Shown: positions 1-15,000 of the stretch, in pieces
Position numbering within the stretch: position 1 is the stretch's first letter
Layout of the letters: each line of letters begins with the position of its first letter
Assembly: GCA_020746105.1 (NCBI GenBank)
Contig: CM036618.1
Span: forward strand, 98,078,122-98,142,121
Reading direction: 5' to 3'
Source of the DNA: Trogon surrucura
Taxonomy: Eukaryota > Chordata > Aves > Trogoniformes > Trogonidae
Length of the DNA stretch: 64,000 nucleotides
Program-made: the position numbers and the translations under genes
Notes under the pieces: generated by a model
What the model was told of the DNA's origin: nothing
The model's database searches: none
The model's input: the letters and a program-made list of their open reading frames with translations, nothing else

Positions 1-2759
1 TTGATTATAGGGAACGTTTTTTTTCTTTATACATTGATCTGCAAGCCACATATTCGTAAGTGATGCCTTGAATTTGAAGAAATTCATGAAGGTGTGAAGA
101 ATGTGAAGAATAATGGAAAGATGAAAAGAAGGAGGGAAGAAGAGAGAGAGAGAAAGAGAGAATCTGTACCCTAGATTGAGACATGGAGAAATAGAGAGAG
201 AAAGGCTAAGGCAAGGTGATGAGCTGTTCTCAAATCTAGAATATCTAATCAGCAATTTAATGTATAGTGCTGTTGCATTTGTCTTCATTTCACAGTCATC
301 AGTGAAAAGACTGCAAATTTCCTGAAATTCAGCAGCGTAGCTTTTTGGTGGTGTAACCTTGTGACTGCAACATTTCCCATAGTACCAATCATGTGTTGGG
401 TGTCTGTTCAATACCAGCACTTGCAGGACAGTAAAAGAGTTGCTCGACAATGCCAGTTGCTTTTGGCCCTTAAAAGGTTGCCAACGCTATGAAAAAGTTG
501 TTCCAATTGGCTCGATGTTGTCACTTCAGAAAAAGTATGCATCTGAAATCCCATATATGCGATAATGGTTTTGAAAAGGCAGCAATCACTGTAACCAAAG
601 CATTTGCATCTGTTAAAAGCACAGCTTGCTCTTTCACTTGTGTCAAAGCTGTTGGCAAAGAATTCAAAGCACTGGATTGGCAACTCTATCAGGAAGCAAG
701 TGCAGCATAAAGCTATAATAGTTGTCTTCGTTAGCTTTTGTTATCTGAAAAATTCCAAGTGCTTTGGATGACATAAGGTGCCACATAACTATGGAAGCCA
801 TTGGGCAGCAGCTTGACAGCCATATGCTTACATATATAATGTGTGCTTACTCTCATCTTTAACTAAATGTTTTCCTTTAGCAGCTGTGGCAACAGCAGTG
901 AGCTCGAGCAATTCCCACTGAACTAAAACGCAGCTGAAGGCACTGGGTTCTCTGCTGAGGGGACTGAGGCCACAAGTGCTCTCATCACTCGAAGATTTTC
1001 AGAGGGGCCAAAGCAATTTGAACACCCACTGCTAGAGGTATGCCTGTCTGTGTCGCAAAGACTCCTGCCCTAACACTAACCCAGTGTGCTGTGGAGTCAT
1101 GCAATTGCTGGTGCAGTTGGGAAGGGATACTGCAAGGTCAGCTCAGCACAGCACTGAAGCAGCAGTCTTGCTTCTGGTGCTGGTGCTAACTCATGTGGGT
1201 CACAAAGACTATCTCTGGACTGCCCTGGGGCATGAGCTGGCTTGTGTTTCTCTGGATCCATGGTGTGGATCTTCCCTAAATTCTTCTGAAATCTCTCTTT
1301 TGGCCTCTTCAAACAGCAAACATGGATGAATGGGGAGATTATGGACACAGTTGGAAAGGGAATGCAGGCAGAGCCAGAAGGAGGCATGCCTGCCTGGCTA
1401 TGCAGTGAGTCCAGACCACTTTTTCATGAAAGGGTAAGCAAAATCTCTCCATACCAGAATGCCTGAAGTTTGTTTTATATGCTGCTTTACTGTGCTCCAT
1501 GTAATAAGGAAGGAAAATCCAGACCTCATACAGGGCCAAATCCTGCACTCATCACTTTCTCACAGCTCCTATTTAAAGTCTGACTAGCAATTAGACACTT
1601 CCCTGACAAGGATAAATCCTTTGTGTCACAACCTTGCTGATTGGAGTCCTTTCATTAAAATAAACCTCTTCTGTCCAGGGGCTGAGGCATGCTGAGCACA
1701 AGGAGCCTGTCCATCCTTTAAGCCATGCTCTTGTAGCAAGGATGGCACATCACGGCAGTAAACTTCCTGAGTACTTCCACTGTAAAACTGAGATTGTTTT
1801 GTCCTCCCCGCTAATTTGGATTTGTTCACTCTTCCTAGGAAACAATTGCTGCTTCATTTTTCACTTTCTCCAGGCAATGCTTGGAGTACCTCGGAGTTCG
1901 GAGTTGAAGGAAAGGTAAAGGCTGGTACACCTAATGGTGTCATCTTTCTGCTCTGATGCTGGTTACTGGCTGACTATTGCCTTGTGGTAGTACAGAAGAG
2001 TATTGGACCAGCACACAGTATAGAAGTTACTGCTGTTTATGTGATCCACAGGGAGGTCTGGAGGGTGCAAGGCTGCTTTCTCCATTTCTTCTCCCTCCTC
2101 ACATGAAATATTTCATAGCGCATTTGGGATACAAGCTTATGCTTTTAAAGTTTGACCTTTTACAAATTGGAGGAGTGGAATCTGTCCAGGCAGTTTTTAT
2201 TGCAGCATCGCTAGTACTGCTTCACTATTGCTCTCTCTCCAGAAGTGGCAATTGTTGCTCCCTTTCCAGATAAGACAGTGGGCCTGCACATGCTGGGGTA
2301 GGGGAGAGACCAGTGTACAACTCCATCTGCCTCTCTCAGCTTTCCATAGTGCCAACAGTTGGAGTGGCTATTCATGAGAATGGGAAAAAGTCCTTCTCTT
2401 CTTGTGTTGCTTAGGAAGGGTCTGCCTTGGTTACTGGGATGCATTTTAGAGCTGTGAACCTTGAGGAGAGGAAGGCAGATCTCTGCAGTCTGGAAAAAAA
2501 CATCTTAAGTTCCCAAAACAGTCTTAGTTTAGACATGCCCCTTATATAGACATGTCTATTTAGACTTCATGATCTTCCGTAGGCAGCTTTAGGGGATCTC
2601 ATTCCATCTAGAGGGCTGACTCACATGCATCTTCCCTTAGATGCCAGTTTCTCCTTGGGATTTCTATGTGATTGTTAGAGAAACTATTTCAGTTTGACTT
2701 AATTGCTTATGTTACAGATGTGAATGTTTCTAACAAACTCCACAAGAAGAGATCTCACA
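1..2759. other. Upstream intergenic DNA, no gene seen
   Basis: No recognisable exon, RNA gene or intact repeat was seen on either strand. The reading frames here are short, lack family motifs and have no convincing splice context. A pure purine tract rich in GA steps lies at about 123-162. By vertebrate synteny this is the far upstream flank of SIX2, on the side away from SIX3. Confidence 0.6.
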
Positions 2760-3800
2760 CCAAAATAGACGGCTTGAAAAAGTATATTTTAATATATTGA
2801 CTTGAAAAAAAAAACAGTAAAAAAAGCCCAAACATTGTACATCTATCTAACAGCGATTCACAGTAGTCATGCAATTTCATTGTCTTTCAACTATTTGGAG
2901 GTTAAATTTGGCTTTTGGCAGTCTGATAACTTGAGTAAACAACTCTAAACTAGTCTTAGCGTCCCTAGTTCTTTTAATAAAGCTCAATTTGTAATATGGA
3001 ATAGGAATTTTTTTGACTGTTAAACCATTCCAAACTTAAAACCCACCCATCATAAATGTGTTGAAAGCAGGATAGATTTCAATAGTGCGGCAGACTCTTT
3101 GAGTACAGTAGAGCAGCAGTCTTCAATCAGCTAGACTTTCTTTCCAGAAACAGAAAATGAAAGCGTAAGTGCCATACACATTTTTAAATTATTTATCTAA
3201 ATTCAAAGAACTAACTTTTTTTGTGACTGATTATAACTGCATATATGAATGGCTATGGATAGCAGGTTTCTTTCACTTTTCAAAATGATATATAACAATG
3301 TTCCATGCAGAGACCTTCTATTTACACATCTGTTCAGCACCTGCCCGTAATTACTTAGTTGGTTTTTATTATTGGGCTTGTCACCACATTAATGTAGTTG
3401 TACGTTCAAATTGATTGTAATTGCAAATTTCCTGAAAAAGCTTGGTTTCTGCAAGTATTTAATTAAACTGATACCTAAATTAAAAATAATTATGTAACTG
3501 TACTCCACTACAATAACACATGCATGTCTCTCTCTACATACAAAATGGATATTTCGTGTAATTTGTACAATATGTGGATTAATATTGTACAATTAAAGGT
3601 CAGTCTCCACTAGAAATGGAGGGATAATTAACTTCAGTATTTAGAAACTTGACATATTTCAATTAAGCAAGCAATTTGTCACAAACTTCATAAATCAAGT
3701 TATCAAGGAACAAGTTAACAATGGTTTTACTAAATAGAGATGGTGAAAAGTAAGCCTATTCCTTCTTGTGGCAGAATCTTCCTTGAGTAAACGGTTTATA
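2760..3800. other. AT-rich block resembling a UTR or conserved non-coding DNA
   Basis: This kilobase is clearly AT-rich with many short A and T runs, TAAT and TTAATTA cores, an AATAAA on the + strand near 2978 and ATTAAA-type hexamers. It has no long reading frame. The look is that of a long untranslated exon or a conserved non-coding element, but no splice partner or coding exon was found, so this is only an impression of composition. Confidence 0.25.
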
Positions 3801-6800
3801 TAGAAAGCCTTCCATTTCTAGGTCGTGAGATCACATCCAGTATGTCTCAGTAACTGCTGATGTTTATTTCCATCTGATGGCTGTTTGGAGGTCTGTGACA
3901 AAGTCAGTAGCCTCTGCTGAGCATTTCTCTCTGGTACACCAAAAAAAAACCATGACAGTGCCCTTGAAGCCTCTTTGGCCTTAGGATAAAGCAGGAGAGG
4001 AGTTGGTCCCAGCCCAAGGACCTGAATAGCCCTGTCCCCACCAGCGTGTCATGGGAAGCTGGAGCAGATGCTGAGTTCACCTTCCCAAGTGAGTCTGATC
4101 TGATGGTACAGTCACAGACATCAGGTCACAGGCGCCTTCCGCATCACTGAGTGACCACTGGGACAGAGCCGTGATGGATTGGCATGATGACACAAAGTTA
4201 CCTGTCAGGAATGGATTTCCTCTTGTGGAAGAACAAAGAGGAATTTTTCATGTTTGTTGCTGAAAATGCATCCAAAAATTCTAACAGTATTTGACCTGAG
4301 GGACAGTTGAGTACTGTCAGTGTAAAAGTTTCTGGAGCTATAGTCTCAAACATGCTCCCCTGAAACCCAAGACTGCCTTTGCTTTTTCCCAGTCTTTTCA
4401 TGGAACTGTATGAACCCATAGAGGCTGGTAGACCCTTCCAGGGAAAAGGAAGGTAAGTGAACTGACTGAAAATTGGTCAGGTTTTGTTCAGATGCCTGCT
4501 GGATTTCTTTCAACAGACTCATCAAATTCACAGCTTTTCTACAGAATGTTTAGTTTCCATGAATGAATCTTTTCTGTTGGAAAATTTCCAAAACATTTGC
4601 TCTGATGGTGCTCATGCTTATCTTTAAGCAAACTGCAGGATCTGTATTCCACAATGGCTGAGTATGAACATATATCCACTGAACAGCAAAGTTATGATCT
4701 GGATTTTGAACTCTCATAATTCAAAGAAAATGTGAAACAGACTTTCAATTTGATCTACTGTGGCTGTAAGAACTGAGCATGAAATACTGCTCCAAACTAT
4801 TCAAAGTCCAGTGGTTCCTCTTACTTACAATTTTATCAGTAATAACTGTGTTCAGATTTTTTTTCTATGAGGTTGAGTTATAGAGCAAACAGGTAATCAT
4901 GTACCCTATGCAATACACATCCCGAATCTCAGCTCTGGTCTCAGTCACACTTTATGAGGATGCTACTGATGTTAATCTGAAGAAAAACAGATTTAATTGT
5001 TAGCTAAATGATCACTGTTCAATGTCAAAGGAAAAGGCTGCAGAAATTTTTAGTTTTCTGTCATTGCTTGCTTCAGTTCCTTGTGCTTCTATAGAAAAGC
5101 TTCACTGAAATTGAAGGACATTCAGTATATGATGACAGATTCATGGCCAAAGTGTCCAGGCACATATCTAGAGCATTACTAACAGGTATGTAAAATTACA
5201 GTGATGGAAGAGAGAAAGGGAAAAGTGAAAACAGAGTTGGCTTTCCAGCATGGAAAACCACCTTCTTTCCCCCCCCCACCAGTACTCTTCAGCATTCCTC
5301 CACATGCAACATCAAGTTGAAGTGAAGGAGCAGAAAGAAATGTTTCTTTGCTTTGTCTTGCAGTTGCCTGTCTTCCCTAGCTCTGTTACATTTGTTTTGG
5401 GATCCTAATCCTAAAACAAGATCCTAAGGCCCCAGAAATATATTGTGTCTCCAGCTTTCCTTGCTTACGTTTCTGAATGTACACCTTTCCATTTCCCATC
5501 ATGGATCCTGTTGGGCAATTTTGGCCCTGCTAAGGGAAAGGAAAAAAAAAAAAAACCCAAGTGTAATATACTTTTCAAGCAAAACTATTTTCTGATGGAT
5601 GTTCTCAACATGTTTTCTTACGAAACGGCCAACTTGAATTAGAAATTGACTTTTTTTTTTTTTTTTTGCCTGGGAGATGCATCTTAAACACTTGAGTCCT
5701 GAAATGAAATGGGAATTGTTGCATGTTCAGGGATGATATTTGTTCTGGCATTCTCTGTTGTCCACATATTCACATTAGGCTAATTTTTTCTATTTCTGCA
5801 TTGTCATATACTTGGCAGGTACAGCAAAATAAACAGTAGCATACTTAATCAATCCAATCTTGTTGGAAAGAGACTGAAGGGAGACCTTTGTTGTTGTGGA
5901 AACCTAGCAGTGTTAGAAAATCCTGTGCTTCTCTTTGCCAATAAGAATTGGTTGGAAATTGAGTGAATTGGGAAATAATAGCTATAAATATGCATATGAA
6001 TTACTGGCTTGATCCCACAAAGCATTTTTATTAACATTGAAAATTAAAAAGTCATGGAAGTTCAAGCACAAGCTTAAAATGAAGCTTATGTTTAAATGCA
6101 TATTCTCTTTGGGAGGCATTAATAAAAGTCATTTTTTTCACTATTATGCCTGTTTCACTGCCAGAAGGACTTACGCTCAGAACCAAGAGGACAGAGCATT
6201 TTCTGTAAGGTAAAAGGTTTACTTCACCTTTATCTACAGTAAAGATCATAGAAATAGAAGATGGTTGCCTTCTACAGATGGAAATAATGGATCTGCTTCT
6301 TATCTGCCATTCCAAGTTCATGCAATTGAGGACTATAGATCATTTCTCTTACAACTATTTCCTTCCACTCAGTGCTGCCAGAAAAGTGTGATAACTCATT
6401 GTAACCTATACTTCAGACAGCTATCAGATCAACCAAACACTGATCAGGAGATTACAAATAACAGAAAGTAATGTGATGTCTTGCAGAATGTGTATCTCTG
6501 CGTCTCTTGGAAGTAAATATTTGTGTGAATAGAAGTGATCTTGGAGCACACTGTCTGTAACCATAGCTCGGTCTCTTTCTTAGGATCCCACATCATCTGG
6601 ATCCCGTTCAAGGACTTTTGAGTAGTGGGGAATTGTGCAAGTTTGCATTTCTATATAGTAAACTTCTTCTCTAAGGTCTACCTAGGAGGTAGAGGATGCT
6701 CCTGAGAAAATTTGGAAAGTTCTCAGCACTCGAGGCAAGGGCATATGGTGCTTCTACAGTATTAAAACCAAAACAACTTCGCCCAAAGGAGCTATCATCC

Positions 6801-9800
6801 CCATATAGCAACCTGAATAGCAAGAAGTTTCATCCCACTGGTCAAATCAGCTCTGCAGCCCCAGGCATATTTATTCTTGCTCTGGGCCTCTGCCCCAGTC
6901 ATGGCTGGGGAATGATGCTGCCAAGAGGAAGGGTTGTGACTGGTTCCCCTTATCCCTCAGCTAGGTGGTAGGAAAAGAGGAAGAAACAGACATGGCTCTG
7001 GGGCTTTTCACCTCCTCTCTCTCTTCCTTGGCCAGGTGTTACAGAAAGGAAACTGGGGAGGAAAATGCCCATTGCTCACCTCTAGCCAGAGAAGAGGAGG
7101 GGAATGCTCTGAGTGAGATTTTCATTGCAGAAAACATTCTACTGGGTAGCTGAGGGGATGGGAAGGGGGTGTTCCACAAGAGTTGGATAAGGGGCAGGCA
7201 CAGAGGCAAGAGTGGTCCCTTCCCTGTTACCTCCTCCCGCACACATATCCCTCAGGGCTGCACTGAAAAGCAATTTAAAGAGCTACCCTAGACAGCTCAG
7301 AGGCTGTCCCATTCAGCCTTGTGAAAATGGCATTATGCCAGTTCCCCATAGCTTCAGGCAGAAACGATGTACCTCCTCCCTTTAACATGACAGTCAAATG
7401 TGGCCTTAAATTGGGCTGCGGCAAACTAATTCAAAGAAATATATTATTTCAAGGATCCACACATATTCCACATCTCTGATAGAAACAGTATATCTCTTAT
7501 ACATTTCATACATTTTTTATTTGGACATAGCCAATGGTTTGTCTAGCTATGGTGAGAACACCAAATGCATGAAAGGCTCATCCACGTTGACCAGCATGCC
7601 CTTGCTTAGTCCAAAGCCAGGTCCATGGAGCACAGGACCAGCTGGAAGCCAATTTGACCACAATGCTAGAAGAGCCATTTCAGATCTTCTCCAGCTGGCC
7701 AGGAAGACCACGGCCCCAGAAAGGCATTTTGGCTTGCAAAGCTGTGTTCATTGGTTTGGAGAGCACGGCTCCCTGTGCCAGCTGTTGCCAGGGGCCAGTG
7801 GCACTGATTTAGTGTCCCTTTATGTGGTTCTCCTGGTGATGAGAATCGGACACCACCAATATTTTTTAAATGGCATGATACAATGTATTAAGAGCCAAGG
7901 AGAAAACTTGAATGTCTGTGTTGCTTTTTGATAAATAGCTATCTTATTAATATAAGATCTTGTCAGCACACTACATATTCCATCAGTGTTTGAGTCACTG
8001 TGTGTCTATGCTGGATTGAAAATATAAACCTTTAGACATGAAGGGTGGGAGGATGTGGGACTATGTATCTCTGTGACATCTTGGTCAGTCTTGGCAAGAA
8101 ACCTTTCCCATTTCTGTACTTTAACTGTACTTGAAATCCAGTGAGAACCTAATCAAAATTAATGGAGAAATAAAATGTCGGAGGAAAGCAGGGCAGAAAT
8201 GCAAACACTAAACATTAGATCTCCATGAACTGTCTTACAATGCTTTTTTTTTTTTAATTAACATATCAAAATATTGCTCTGGGACTTGCAAAAATCTTCA
8301 GAGTGTAATATATTAAAAAGACTATAATACTGTAATGAAATAATGAGCTTTACTTGACTTTTACCTCTCTGCAGGGCTGGAATTGGTAGCCAATACATAA
8401 TCAGCTTTCCCCATTCATCTCTTACACCAACAACCTCTGAAACAGGAACCTCCTGGCCAATGTTTGGATAAAGTGATGGTGAAGCAGAGGTCCTAAATGC
8501 TTCAGTACCTGCTGAAATCCCTCTCCACAGCTGTCCCACTTGGTATGTTCAAACAGTCTGGTGCAGAGAGAGCAGCAGGAACTCAGAGGGTTTTTCCATG
8601 AGTCTGTGGGATGTACCATGCTCTGGGACAAATCTGCTTAAAAGCTGGTTGTGCAATATGGCTCTAGCTGTGTTTTAATTCCACTCTGAGTCATGACACT
8701 ATTGAGGGAGAAGAAAAGGAAAACAAAAGCTAAACAGCTTTAAAAAAATAAGGCTTCAAACTCTGCTATGCACTCATCATAAATATATCATTATGCAATG
8801 CAGTCACTAATGGACAAGGTAAAATGGAATGCCTTTAACCATGTTTTTGTATTTCTCTGGTAATGTTTGTTTTGAGGATAATTGCAACCCCTTGACACAT
8901 TTGTACCCTTGAGTTATTGATACTTCTTCTTAAGTCATAGGAACAGAGTTCAGATCAGGGAATACTTAGTGAGGCTGCCTGTCAGAGAGGATTTGAAGCA
9001 AAAAGTTCATACCAAGTTTATTGCTTCATACAGGTCTATAATCTTTACAGAAATTGATGTTTAATTAATGAAATCTATACAACCCATGACCAAGTGAGCA
9101 ACGAACTGTCAGTGTATTATCCCTAGCAAATGGAGGGGAAAAAATCCTGCTGTATTATTGCAAGGGTGCATTAAGGACACCAAAGAGAATGTAAGAAGCT
9201 AGTATTTTCTATCCTGATATACTTTTTGAGTCCAGTTTAGCAACTAGTGAAATTCCTCTTTATTGCATTCTTGAGTCATCTGGGGTGCCTGGTGCCATGA
9301 TGCACTTCTATGTGCTGTAGGTGAAACCCAGACCACAGGTGGGTGGCATAGGCACCACTACCCTTGCTAGGGCTCTGCTTCTCCACAAATTCCACCACAG
9401 GTAGGGTTTTTTTTTCTCTTCATGACAGGGAGTTGGAAAGACACTTTGGAACTAAATACCTATTATCCACTTTTCATTATTGTTAGTCTGATGCAGTGCA
9501 AGTTTGTGAAGCTGATGCAAGATAAAAACTATACCAGGACTAACTATTGCCAGAACCCCAGCAAAAGGAGCTTCGCCGCTGTTGTGTTTTTGCACAAGCA
9601 GTATTCCTAACATGGTTCGCACTGCAGCCCACAAGCCTTGCTGGCAGTTTGAAACACTATTTGGATGAGAAATGCCAGACCTGGCAATGTAGTGATATAA
9701 TACCCTAATAAAGCAAATTCTGTGCAATGTTCAATAGGAAAGATTTTTTTATTTTATGAATTTTCATTTAATGTATTTTTTCTTAAAAGTAGCCACAGTA

Positions 9801-12022
9801 TATCACCCATAAAAAATCATTCTTAGTGCTCGCTAATGACTTTCCACCATCTCTGTTTCTAAATTATGGAGACAAGTTTTGGAGTGCAGTGTGAGGCAGC
9901 TGAATGCTCCAGCACTCTGCTGTGAATCCAGAGTATTTGGTTGAACCTCTTGCACTATTTCCAAGAAAGCTAGAAATATTTTCATGGCAACGGACTACAA
10001 GGGGCTGTCTTTTACTATAAAACTCTAAACACACACATTTTCCTTCCTTATTTTCTCTGCATGTGTCAAAGTTAGGCAGGAATTCTATAGCACTTAGTAC
10101 TTGCTGATGTAGAAATGACTGCCAAATGAACAGTTTATACTGGAATATCTCATTATTTATATAAGTATGCTACAGGATGGACATTTAATTTAGTTCTCAT
10201 TCCAAACCCATGACAAGTTACTTTGACACCTTTAAGAAATGTTTCACATATGGTAAGATGCAGCATTCAAAACTGTAAAAGGAAAAAAAAAATAGATTGC
10301 TCAAATTAAACCAGAGATTTCTAAACAATCAAAGGAAATACATCAAGTTTGTAATAATACATCTCAACCATTTACTGTTTAATAATTTTAATGATGAATT
10401 AACATTTCTGGAGACAAAGGATGGTACAGTAGTTTTGGAGGCTGGCTCTTTACACTTTCAGAAGACCTAGCACAAAATTTGTCATACATTAACAGAAATG
10501 TCCTTTTGGACATGAGGAGTGAAAACTTTCATGGGAGGTTCTGCTGTGTTGTGGTGCTGTTGCAGATCTGAACATAAGGGAATCCAGGCACCAGGCCCAG
10601 GTACTGAAATAGTCAGGTAGGAATTTTGTACTGCACCTGCACTCCCTATGTCTGTCTCTTACCGTCTTGTAGACTTTCACTTCATGAATAAAATAGTCAT
10701 GTCTATCCCCAACTCCACACAAAAAGACCATTTTAGCTAAAATACATCTCTGCCATAAAACTAAATCAGACTGCTTGTGTAACAGAGCTGACTGGAAAGT
10801 AGCAGCAAAGCTTGATTTATGGTGTAGGCTAGGTGTGGAAGTGTTTGGTTTCAAAGCGGACGATTTATACACTGCACTTTCTCTATAAAGTGTGACTTTA
10901 AGCCATGTAGTCTAGCTTTGGAATGGTAATTGTCTGGGTACTATCAAGATTTGGGGTGATCCTACCTTACACAATGAGTGGCCCATTTTGCCAGGACCCT
11001 TCACTGCAAGGAGCACACACTAGCGTTCCAATATATAGATGACCATGAGGGCTAATAAGGCCACGTCTGAGACTAGAAACACTGGGTTTCTACTAGGTGA
11101 AAGCCTGCCATGCCTGCTTGTTTAGCTTCAAGACGTCTGAGATGTGGGGCTTGAAAGTAAGCATTGCCTTGGTATAATGACCTGTTGTGTTCTTTGACCA
11201 TGATATTTCACCAAAGCAGTAATGATTTGCTGCTTAGAGGGCAGCAAGCAAGCAAGCACATGTGGGAAAAGGCCTCAGTTACAGCCAGTTGGTTCCTCCC
11301 AGGGCATCTCACCTTCAAGCTTCCTCAAACACCAGGCAAGTGCCTTTCAGCATTTGCCACTGAGATGAAAATGCACAGAGGTCCCTGAGTTGTGTGGTTG
11401 TACCCTGGGCCTGCAATGGCCTGCTCTTGCTGTGCAGGACAGAAGTGGGCTCCAGAGTCCACTGGGTCTTGTACATATGTATAAATACATACACAGAGAG
11501 AAATAGATGGATATCATATAGGTATCAGTAGAAAGCAGAATTATTTTCTGTCTAGAAACAGTGTATAATAAATAAGACAGCAAGAAGTTACCACTAAGAC
11601 AAAGACTTAAAAGACACAAGACATGAGGTGTTTGGAGTGTATTTTGTTTATCTTTTTTATAAAATGAGTCTTTGACAAACTCTTTTGAAGAGCACGGACT
11701 TTTAGCCAACTTGAATAATAACATTACCCGGTGTTAGCAAAATCCAGCCTCTGAAGCTTTTACTAATCCATTTTGTTCCTTTTTTCAGCTCATGTGGATC
11801 TCTCATAACTCAAGTGTGCTCATTCTCCATCCTGATCCTTGCCCCTCTATTACCACCGTGAGCTGCTCCCTTGACTCTAAGTGCAAGAACCAAGATTATC
11901 ATCCAAGAGTATCTAAGAGGGAGGAGGGGAAAGACAATGCCTTGTTAGCTTTCCTACGGCTTTCTGTGGTTTCCCCTTTAGAACATTCTCTGTGTCTTTT
12001 GAAGGAGTGGATGCGCCTCCTT
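3801..12022. other. Intergenic DNA, no gene seen
   Basis: Ordinary AT-rich intergenic sequence with scattered poly-A and poly-T runs. The longest frame (7521-7931, +, 136 codons) has no recognisable domain and no supporting splice or promoter structure, so I do not call it a gene. No clear transposable element boundary was identified. Confidence 0.6.
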
Positions 12023-12086
12023 CCCATCCCCATCCCCATCCCCATCCCCATCCCCATCCCCATCCCCATCCCCATCCCCATCCCCC
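12023..12086. repeat. CCCCAT hexamer tandem array
   Basis: About ten nearly perfect copies of the six-base unit CCCCAT follow one another, flanked by CT-rich DNA. Because the unit is a multiple of three, every frame stays open, which creates artificial Pro-Ile, His-Pro and Gly-Met repeat ORFs on both strands. The unit differs from the vertebrate telomere repeat. Confidence 0.95.
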
Positions 12087-15000
12087 TCTCCCCTTTGGAG
12101 AAGTAACCACCAGCCTGACCACCTGGAAAGACAGCTTTGCAGCCATGAGACTCATTGGAGTACACAGGAGTCTCTCCAAAAAGGTCAGTGGGGTTGCCTA
12201 GCCCAGTCACCACATTTCAAGGTAATTGAGAATTTGTAAGAAGGGGAGCCATATGGTTTTTTCCAAGGAGACTCGTGTACGCCAAGCCAGTTTGTTATAA
12301 GGCTGATATTGTAATGGAATCCATGAATGCTTGTGCTAAATGGAAAATGAAAGGGGACTAACCCACATTTAATGAAACAAAACACAAGTGAGTCAGTCTT
12401 TAAATCTTTCACCAGATTATTTCTCTCTCATAATGCGCTCTTTCTATCCACTAATTTGACAGTGTGTTCTTTTAAATGTAGGTATCTGATCAATGTCCCT
12501 GGGTAAGTTCATCTGGCTGATGAAACAAAACAGCAATATCTAACGACAACGTCTGGCACAGGTACAAACACAATCAGTCTCTCCCATTTATCTTGAGATT
12601 GCATGCAAAGTACTCTGAAATAAAAACACACTGCATCTCTTCTATTTTTTGATGTTGAAAGATTTAAAAAGTGTAATCCACATTAAGCTTCTACATTTCA
12701 CCAGCCAAGACTGACTGAAATGTGTGTACTCTTAGATGGTAACTGCATTATTCGTTGTTGCTACTAACTGTGCAACTCGGGGGGAGGGTGGGGTTTTTCT
12801 ATGCTTCCTCATGGAATTCCTGAAAGTGCTTTGCCAAATCACATGTAATGTTTAATTCATATAACTTTCCTTTTCTGCTGTTTCTTAAGTTAAAAATTAA
12901 AATGGAATTTCACACATCCACCTTGAATTCTGAAGAATATACCACAAGAGATCTGAGCATGCAGGTCAAACTGTGCATTTGAGAAATGTTTGGATTATTT
13001 GTAATGTTTCTAAACCAGGCATAGTGTTCCAAGTATTTATAACTAGATCTACGTGCTGTTTTTAGAGAGCACTTAATGGTTAATGATACATGTCTTTGGT
13101 ATTTAGTTAATCCCAAAACAATTTTATATTTATACCTTTGAAATTTGTTCCCATTGGTTCCACTGAACAGATAAAATCAGCAGTAATTTCTATGCCTGGA
13201 AGAGTCCCAATGGGCAAGGTTTTGAACTGTCTTCTTGCAAAAACCAGCTTCAGAATACAGAATATATTTTTACCTGGTTTCTCTATTTTCAACACAAAGA
13301 CTTCTAAGAAGCTACTGAGGCAGGTAGTTTAATCTTTAATCCCTACTATCCAACAAACTACATAATCTACCCATAGTCTGTCTGCCATGGTCCTTTGTCC
13401 TTCTGCTCAGCTAAGAGGAAAAGTTCTTGTACATATACCTTCAGAATCAGTTGAGAGCAGAGGAGAGGTCAACACATCCATACATTTGTTCTTTAGGTTT
13501 ACATCAGTAGAGGCTATGATGCTTTTAAGGAATGCCTAACTTACACTGAAAAGAGCTTTTTCTTGCTCTGGTACGTCAGAGAACGAGATCACAGTCCCAT
13601 GCAGATGTGCTGGGGAATGTAGAAACACTGAATTAGACACATGTTCCACTTTCTTCATGTGCTGAATCACCCTTGTCAAGAGCTTCTTTAGAGACTAATA
13701 CGACAATCAGTCATTCACAGAAGGGAGCACGTGGAGTGTAAAATGTCGTTACTGGAATTTATCAAGAGCAGCTTCCATAACCTGTTACACTGTAAAAATG
13801 TTCACATTTTAACATGCCAACAGAGCTTCGGCATTGATACCTTCAACAAATAGGAAGCACATTGCATATTAAGCTTGTTTCCTCTCAAATCCATGGTTTG
13901 ATTTTAGAGAACACATGTGAAGAGGAAATCTAGGCATTGACTATCCAGGTTAAAGAGCCAAGGCCTTTTCTTGTGTGACTAAAGTGGGGACTCACATAAA
14001 GCAAACTAACTTGGCAGCTTTCCCTCGCTCCTTTTTGTTTCTGAGGTTGAACAGCCTTCAGAAGATACCCAGAAAGTAACGTGATCCGTCAGTGACCATC
14101 TGCCCATGAAAAACAGAGTGCTGGAGTGAGGCAAGGAAAGGGGGGGTCACATGGGCACGGTTGTTCAGCCTTTCTCAAATAAGACACTAGTTCAGGTAAT
14201 CATGTTGGGTCTCTGAATTGGAGACAGATAAGAATATCAACATCACGCTGAGTGGCCACATCGTCAGAATAAAATTAATCAGACCTTGAACTCCACAGTG
14301 TAGAATTGGATTTGATCTCCTGCATCTTGCTTTGTTTTGACCCTAGTGTCTCAGTTCAGACTAATCTATATTTTGACATGTCCAAAAGGGTGAATCCTCT
14401 TAAATGAAGTTAATATCCAAGTTGAACCTGTTTCTGCAAGGAACAGACGAAAAGGAATGGAGAAAAACAGTTCCCACCAGCTCTCATGGGATTTAGTGGT
14501 GGATATCCCATTTGTTGGGGGCATAGTATTTCTACAGGAAAAAAGGGAGTCACTTCTCTGTCATAGGTGAATATGAACACTCAGCACTTTGCATTTGGGA
14601 AGAAATCACTACTCTCCCCTGTATATGCTGTCATAGATTTTAACTAATGAGACGCTACTCACTTATTGTCTCTACTAAGGAAACACTAGATTGACGTAAT
14701 GCATGTCAGTGGGGAGCATTAAGAGCAGTGCTAAAAGTACCCATGTTATTTATCTGCTTTTGTAAAAATGCCTATTGTAACACATTACTTCCTGGTAACT
14801 TTCCTTCGTCTTCACTGGCCTTATTCACTCAAGTTAGTTTTACAATTGTATAAAATCATCTCAGTCGTTAGTGAATGTATTGCAGAAAAACTAATTAATA
14901 CTTGCTCACCTTTCTACTAAATTTTTCAACAAACCAGGTGGAAGTGAAAGAATTTAATTTATGCAGCAACAAAGAGCATATTCTGTTTGCTGACTCCAAA

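Noticed and set aside
7521-7931. 136-codon frame in AT-rich DNA
   Set aside because: The length is notable but the translation shows no recognised domain, and there is no promoter, splice or neighbour support.
11899-12213. Gly-Met or Gly-Trp repeat proteins
   Set aside because: Products of the CCCCAT hexamer array read in different frames, not genes.
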